Shown here in pieces: positions 52,181-56,178 of a DNA stretch of 56,178 nt. This stretch comes from Lachnospiraceae bacterium. Lineage in GTDB: Bacteria > Bacillota > Clostridia > Lachnospirales > Lachnospiraceae. The position numbers and the translations under genes were made by a program. A model generated the notes under the pieces. That model was given only the letters and a program-made list of their open reading frames with translations. It was not told where the DNA came from and did no database searches. How positions within the stretch are numbered: the first letter of the stretch is position 1; every line of letters begins with the position of its first letter. The stretch covers positions 1 to 56,178 of the forward strand of contig JALFVM010000119.1 of NCBI GenBank assembly GCA_022787145.1, in the 5' to 3' direction.

Positions 52181-53749
52181 ATGAAGAAACAAATGGAATT
52201 TTTACAATTGGAACATACACAGATGGATGATACGATTCAAAAAGTGATGCAGAGAGAGTTTCCTCTGCCAGAACAGGTAAAAAAAGCACAAGCAGAGGCA
52301 TTTTCCAAAGTAAGAGCCTCTCAGGAACAAAAAAGTATGCCTGAGTTACAGCAGTCTGCAAAGAAAACAGCTGAGAAGAAAACAACGCACAAGAAACAAC
52401 ATTTCTTTTTCAAAGCCTGTGCCGGATTTGCAGCAGCGGCAGCAGTTTTTTCCGGAGTCTGCATTACAAATCCTGCGTTTGCAGCGCAGATTCCTCTGCT
52501 TGGCCATGTTTTTGAAAAATTAGGAGAATCTCTGGGCTTTTCCGGTGACTTTCAAAAGTACGCAAAAGTAGAAAACATAAACAGCCAGACAGCCAATGGC
52601 ATGACTGTTACGTTGTCAGAGGTATACTGCAACGATGCTGCTCTTTATGTCAGTCTGGTAATTGAGTCAGAAGATACATTTCCGGAAACGATGAATTTTC
52701 AGGACAGCGATACTCCGCTGATCAACCTGTATGACAGCACCTTGAAATTTTCTTATAGTGAACGGGAAGAACAGCTTTTCGGTGTTGCGAATGCGCTTGA
52801 CGGGAAAATGGTTGATGAACACACTTATGCAGGAGTACTGCGCTATGATCTTTCCTACTCGAATACTTTTATGAAAGAGGAAGAGTATGACAAAGACCGA
52901 ACTGAATTTTTGGAAAGCATGGGAATTACACAGGATGAAATAGAGCATTCTCCTGAAGAAGCGGAAGCGAAATTGAAAGACTTGCTCGGTGTGGAAGAAA
53001 TCACCGATGGGGCAATTGCTGAAGCTGGCGGTCCCGATTGGAACAATTATCAGGAAACCATTGAAATTCCGGAACAGTTTACGGTGGAATTTCACATCCC
53101 TCAAATCAGTGGACTCAAACCGGATGGAAAACTTCCGGAGATGCCGGAGGATCTTCGAGCGGAATATGAACAGGCTATGAGGGATAATGGTCTGGGGCTG
53201 ACGGATGAAGATTATGCCAATTTTACAGAAGAGCAGAAGGAAATTGAACACCAGCTTTTTACTAAAATGAACAATGCTTATGACGAACGCTATCCGGATA
53301 CATGGGAACAGCCAAACCAGTATGAAAACTGGTGGGTGGACGGTCCCTGGGATTTTACATTTGATGTGACAAAGGATCATTCCCAGACAATCGTAGAAGA
53401 AATCAACGATGTCGATGAAAACGGACTTGGCCTTGTATCCGTTACAAAAACGCCATTTGAACTGACGATAGATGATGGAAACGGTGCTGACTATTTCACG
53501 GTTGTTCTGGATGCAGACGGCAATATTCTGGATAGCGGAAAATTCGGCGGCGATACCAATGTACTTGCCATCGGGGGCAGAGATATCTCGCATATAGATA
53601 TCTACATCTGTGATTATGTTGAGTATATGGATGAATTGAAAGGATATTACTGGTCTGATGATTACGATGAGAAGAAAAAAACAAAAAGCTTCAAACAGCT
53701 TCTCGATGAACGTGCACTTTATCATAGAGAAATGACATTTACAGAATAA
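52181..53749 (+). CDS. membrane anti-sigma factor with DUF4179-type extracellular domain
   Basis: 522 residues. The cytoplasmic N-terminal 70 residues should bind the sigma factor. A single transmembrane helix (about 75-96; FFFKACAGFAAAAAVFSGVC) is followed by a large beta-rich extracytoplasmic domain beginning NPAFAAQIPLLGHVFEKLGE, the usual start of DUF4179. No zinc-binding anti-sigma motif is visible. The ATG at 52181 follows GGGAGG; a TTG start overlapping the sigma stop is less likely. The extracellular part is acidic and longer than many relatives. Palindromic copy B begins 4 bp after its stop codon. Confidence 0.87.
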   Translation: MKKQMEFLQLEHTQMDDTIQKVMQREFPLPEQVKKAQAEAFSKVRASQEQKSMPELQQSAKKTAEKKTTHKKQHFFFKACAGFAAAAAVFSGVCITNPAFAAQIPLLGHVFEKLGESLGFSGDFQKYAKVENINSQTANGMTVTLSEVYCNDAALYVSLVIESEDTFPETMNFQDSDTPLINLYDSTLKFSYSEREEQLFGVANALDGKMVDEHTYAGVLRYDLSYSNTFMKEEEYDKDRTEFLESMGITQDEIEHSPEEAEAKLKDLLGVEEITDGAIAEAGGPDWNNYQETIEIPEQFTVEFHIPQISGLKPDGKLPEMPEDLRAEYEQAMRDNGLGLTDEDYANFTEEQKEIEHQLFTKMNNAYDERYPDTWEQPNQYENWWVDGPWDFTFDVTKDHSQTIVEEINDVDENGLGLVSVTKTPFELTIDDGNGADYFTVVLDADGNILDSGKFGGDTNVLAIGGRDISHIDIYICDYVEYMDELKGYYWSDDYDEKKKTKSFKQLLDERALYHREMTFTE

Positions 53750-53752
53750 TTT

Positions 53753-54073
53753 GTCGTATGTGCACTGCTTTCCTATTCGCCGAAACACTTTCAAACGGCA
53801 AGGTTGTCGGGTTGCTTACTTCCGGAGTTTTTCTCATGACCGTCACTCGTCCGGGAGGGATACCACCGCCCAGGCATGTCGATTTTCTTGCTTTTTCTGC
53901 GCCGCTTATGGATTGCTCTTGACGCAAACTCGCAGGTGCTCAAACAGTGCGTCGCGAGCAATCGCTATGCTTGAAAAATCTGCGAAAATTTCTCCAAATA
54001 CCTGGGCGGTGGTATCCCTCCCGGACGAGCACGGTCATGCAGAAAACTCCTGCATTTTCGTAAATGATGCAAC
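53753..54073 (+). repeat. long palindromic element, copy B
   Basis: About 320 bp. The outer inverted repeat is about 50 bp (53824-53874 with 54001-54050). Both ends match copy A (GGAGTTTT and AAAACTCC), but the inner arm is CGGGAGGGATACCACCGCCC instead of the copy A arm, and it is matched exactly on the other side. Nested stems (53911-53918 with 53956-53963; 53921-53926 with 53948-53953) surround a 21-nt loop again starting AACTCGC and ending GCTCAAACAG. It begins 4 bp after the anti-sigma stop in the same orientation. A 123-codon frame through it (53751-54122) is in a different reading frame from that of copy C. Confidence 0.87.
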
Positions 54074-54129
54074 ATTTGCATTTGGTGTTTGTGGGCTATC
54101 TTCATACACAGCACCTATATAGCTCTAGC

Positions 54130-54470
54130 CAATCATGTAGAACAGACAATTTGCACAGATCAAACACCTTCCGGAATCAAAGTGCAGGTTTGTCCGCTTG
54201 TTCCGTCAGACCTTTGGCAGATTTTCGCAGGATTGGCGAGCATAGCGATTGCTTTGAAAACACTGTTTGAGCGCAGGGCGCGAGTTTGTTTGAAAAGCAA
54301 TCCATAGGCGGCGCAGCCAGACAAGAAAATCAACAGGTTGCCGGAACAAGCGGACAAACCTGCACTTGATATGGAAAGCCTTCCCTGTGCAAAGGGCTGT
54401 TCGGAAACCCGAAACCCAACCTTGCCGTTGGAAAGTGCTTTGGCGAACGGAAAAGCGGTGCACACACGAC
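54130..54470 (-). repeat. long palindromic element, copy C (inverted relative to A and B)
   Basis: On the minus strand it begins GGTCGTGTGTGCACC and matches A and B in the first 55 bases (to ACGGCAAGG) and in the core (GATTTTCTTG, CTGCGCCGC, GGATTGCT, AACTCGC, GCTCAAACAG). The arm is a new sequence, GTGCAGGTTTGTCCGCTTGT and neighbours (54180-54205), paired exactly with 54342-54367. The inner stems also changed together: GATTGCTTT/AAAGCAATC (54247-54255, 54294-54302) and AAACA/TGTTT (54258-54262, 54287-54291). It lies 15 bp beyond the stop codon of the ASKHA gene, in the same orientation, and faces copy B tail to tail. A 101-codon frame (54160-54465) runs through it. Confidence 0.85.
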
Positions 54471-54485
54471 CTTACAAACAGAAAA

Positions 54486-56009
54486 TTATTTGGGGTTTTG
54501 TAATGCCTCCAGCTTTTCCTTTACGGTAGGAAACAGTTCCATATTGGTGTGAGGAAGCGCCTGGGCTGCTACCATGAAATCCAGAAAATCTGCAGCCGCA
54601 CCGTACTGCAGGTAAACCATTTTTTCGAGAATGATGTCAATATCATCCAATACTTCTTTGTAGAGAAGAGCCTTCTGGGCACCCTCCAGGGAAGAATTGC
54701 CTGCGCTGATGAGGCGGTCGCGGTCCATATCGGGATACAGACCAATCGTGATGGCAGATTCTTTGGAGACGTGTTTTCCGAATGCTCCTGCTACGTAAAA
54801 CTTGGAAATGTCCTGTGCAGTGATTCCGGATTCGCGCAGCATATAGGCGACCATTGTGTAGCCAGCAGCTTTCGTTCGCATAAATTCATTGATATCATTT
54901 TGGGAGAAAAAGAGTCCCGGTGCATATTCTACTGCATAGGAGTCCCCTTTTTTCTGAATAAGACGGCTTTCTTCCGGATAAAGCGTTCCCTTGATGTCTA
55001 CCCATCCGTGAAGGAATAATTCTGCCAGAAGATCAATGATTCCAGAACCACAGATTCCCAGTGGCTTTGTTTCTCCAATCACATGAATCTGAATTTGCTC
55101 ATCTTTGATGTGCACCTCATCGACTGCGCCTTCGGTAGCGCGCATGCCGGTCTCAACGACGCCTCCCTCCAGCGCCGGTCCGGCCGCACCGGCACCGCAC
55201 AGAAGAAATTCCTCATTTCCGATAACCAGTTCACCATTGGTTCCGATGTCAAAAAAGACACAGATATCCTTTTCTTTATAAAGTTCCGTCGCAACCATAC
55301 CGCTGATGATGTCGCCGCCAAGATAGTTTGATTTGTTGGGGTAGCAATAGACATAACCCAAAACAGGAATTTCCAGTTCTTTTCCCGGAATAAAATCAGG
55401 ATGATCTGCCCGGACAGCGTAAGGTGTGGAGAAGACACAGAAGGCATCCATACCAAGCAGAAAATGAATCATCGTTGTGTTTGCGGCAACCGTCATCTGG
55501 ATACAGGATTGGCTGGAAATGCCGGTTTCTTTCTCAATTTTTTCAAAGTTTTCCATTAAAGTATCAATCGCTGCGCGGCGGATTTCCTCTAATGCAGACG
55601 GATTGTCTTTGCAATAGAAAATGCGCGTGAGAATATCCGTTCCATAAGCAATCTGGTGGTTGTAGCTGCTGACTTCGGCCAGACATTCTCCCGTATTGCA
55701 GTTCAAAAGCCTGGTTACGACAGTCGTACTTCCGATATCCGTAGCCAATCCGTAGTGTTCATTGGATGTATCGCCTGCTTCTGCATTTACAATTTCCCAG
55801 CAGACTCCGTCCCAGGCAAGGGAGACTGTGATTTTCCAGTCGGATGTATCGCAGAGCGGATACAATTTTCTCATGACTGACAGACTCATACGGGTTTCTA
55901 ATCCCTGATCTGCAAGGGAGTCCATAATGCGAACCTGGTAGGAGCGAGAATCCTCCTCTGTCGGTGGGATTAATGTAAGATATATTTTTTTGCTGATTCC
56001 GTTCAACAT
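54486..56009 (-). CDS. ASKHA-fold corrinoid-activator-like protein (RACo/DUF4445 type), without N-terminal ferredoxin domain
   Basis: 507 residues. The family (reductive activators of corrinoid proteins) reduces inactive Co(II) corrinoids in an ATP-dependent way. The ATPase core is present: LATDIGSTTVVTRLL (phosphate 1), CVFFDIGTNGELVIGN, AAGPALEGG, GICGSGIIDLL and FYVAGAFGKHV. Typical members are near 600 residues, with an N-terminal [2Fe-2S] domain. Here the protein starts directly in the linker region and the cysteine-rich ferredoxin motif is missing. The ATG at 56007-56009 follows GGAGG; an earlier ATG has no site. A MITE-like element lies 21 bp upstream. No methyltransferase gene is adjacent. 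Confidence 0.82.
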   Translation of the reverse strand: MLNGISKKIYLTLIPPTEEDSRSYQVRIMDSLADQGLETRMSLSVMRKLYPLCDTSDWKITVSLAWDGVCWEIVNAEAGDTSNEHYGLATDIGSTTVVTRLLNCNTGECLAEVSSYNHQIAYGTDILTRIFYCKDNPSALEEIRRAAIDTLMENFEKIEKETGISSQSCIQMTVAANTTMIHFLLGMDAFCVFSTPYAVRADHPDFIPGKELEIPVLGYVYCYPNKSNYLGGDIISGMVATELYKEKDICVFFDIGTNGELVIGNEEFLLCGAGAAGPALEGGVVETGMRATEGAVDEVHIKDEQIQIHVIGETKPLGICGSGIIDLLAELFLHGWVDIKGTLYPEESRLIQKKGDSYAVEYAPGLFFSQNDINEFMRTKAAGYTMVAYMLRESGITAQDISKFYVAGAFGKHVSKESAITIGLYPDMDRDRLISAGNSSLEGAQKALLYKEVLDDIDIILEKMVYLQYGAAADFLDFMVAAQALPHTNMELFPTVKEKLEALQNPK

Positions 56010-56030
56010 GATCGCCTCCATTTGTTCTAT

Positions 56031-56178
56031 ATGATTACAGTGTCAAAAGGTATTCTCCACGTCATGCTTGCATGTAAGTGGAGATATACCTTATTGACAC
56101 GCCCACACATGAGCAAGAAGTGGGGCGGGGCCCCATAGATTGCGAATGCGGGGGCAGGATTGTGGAAGTGCGTAGCAC
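56031..56178 (-). mobile_element. MITE-like element, copy 2 (truncated by window end)
   Basis: On the complementary strand this is almost identical to 20309-20453, including the GTGTCA...TGACAC hairpin and the end ATGATTACAGTGTCAAAAG at 56031. The left end lies outside the window. It is inserted just ahead of the ASKHA gene, so that gene's promoter is within or beyond it. Confidence 0.8.

Noticed and set aside
52667-53794. 375-codon minus-strand frame opposite the anti-sigma gene
   Set aside because: Shadow frame with no start signal; the plus-strand protein is a recognisable DUF4179 anti-sigma.
53751-54122. 123-codon frame in palindrome B
   Set aside because: It starts in a different frame from the conserved first codons and lacks a ribosome site; the DNA is explained by the palindromic repeat.

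Overview
The window looks like chromosomal DNA of a low-to-mid GC anaerobic Gram-positive bacterium, most likely a gut Lachnospiraceae (Clostridia). I infer this from strong GGAGG-type ribosome binding sites, sigma-A promoters, a CIRCE/HrcA heat-shock operator, a clostridial nine-gene V-type ATPase operon, a phosphate butyryltransferase, a YtvI-like permease, a corrinoid-activator-like ASKHA protein and an ECF sigma/DUF4179 pair. The species cannot be fixed from the sequence alone. There are no rRNA or tRNA genes, CRISPR arrays or intact insertion sequences.

Layout. 1-3 kb (minus strand): the start of a 2-oxoacid (indolepyruvate):ferredoxin oxidoreductase gene, phosphate butyryltransferase, and an EcoRV-type restriction-modification pair. 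3.1-11.9 kb (minus): V-type ATPase operon in the order G-I-K-E-C-F-A-B-D, with its promoter and terminator. 12-15.1 kb (minus): orphan sugar-binding-like protein, YtvI-like permease, RluA-type pseudouridine synthase. 15.3-16.2 kb (plus): Na+/Ca2+ antiporter. 16.3-17.5 kb: gene-poor DNA with an orphan promoter and a decayed ORF. 17.5-19.8 kb (minus): aconitase-superfamily hydratase. 20.6-24.6 kb (plus): sbcDC. 24.6-31 kb: amidohydrolase, a four-repeat lipoprotein, a CdaR-type regulator, an SGNH hydrolase, a small heat-shock protein, an AEC permease and an RraA-like aldolase. 31.3-36.5 kb (plus): LysR regulator, then pxpBCA (5-oxoprolinase) and a dicarboxylate/amino-acid symporter. 36.6-43.3 kb (plus): a 1550-residue HD/helical-repeat/adenylyltransferase-like/PRTase-like protein overlapping a malate/lactate-dehydrogenase-like gene and an FMN-reductase-like gene. 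43.5-47.1 kb (plus): aminotransferase, glutamate dehydrogenase, D-2-hydroxyacid dehydrogenase. 47.2-49.7 kb (plus): a PEP/pyruvate-binding protein with no visible phosphohistidine domain. 49.8-56 kb: AAA-ATPase/nuclease, ECF sigma and anti-sigma, and an ASKHA corrinoid-activator-like gene.

How the genes fit together. The 31-47 kb block reads as a glutamate-family catabolic region: uptake, 5-oxoproline opening to glutamate, deamination to 2-oxoglutarate, and reduction of a 2-oxoacid. A very large uncharacterised protein with two redox-protein-like partners sits in the middle.

The most unusual signal is a family of three long palindromic elements (19951-20260, 53753-54073 and, inverted, 54130-54470). 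Each has a conserved core and loop, but stem arms that differ in sequence between copies while staying self-complementary. Copy A lies behind a near-consensus promoter upstream of sbcDC, whose family cleaves DNA hairpins. A second, MITE-like element of 186 bp (20268-20453) has an almost identical inverted copy running off the window end (56031-56178) and a solo end at 25488-25506.
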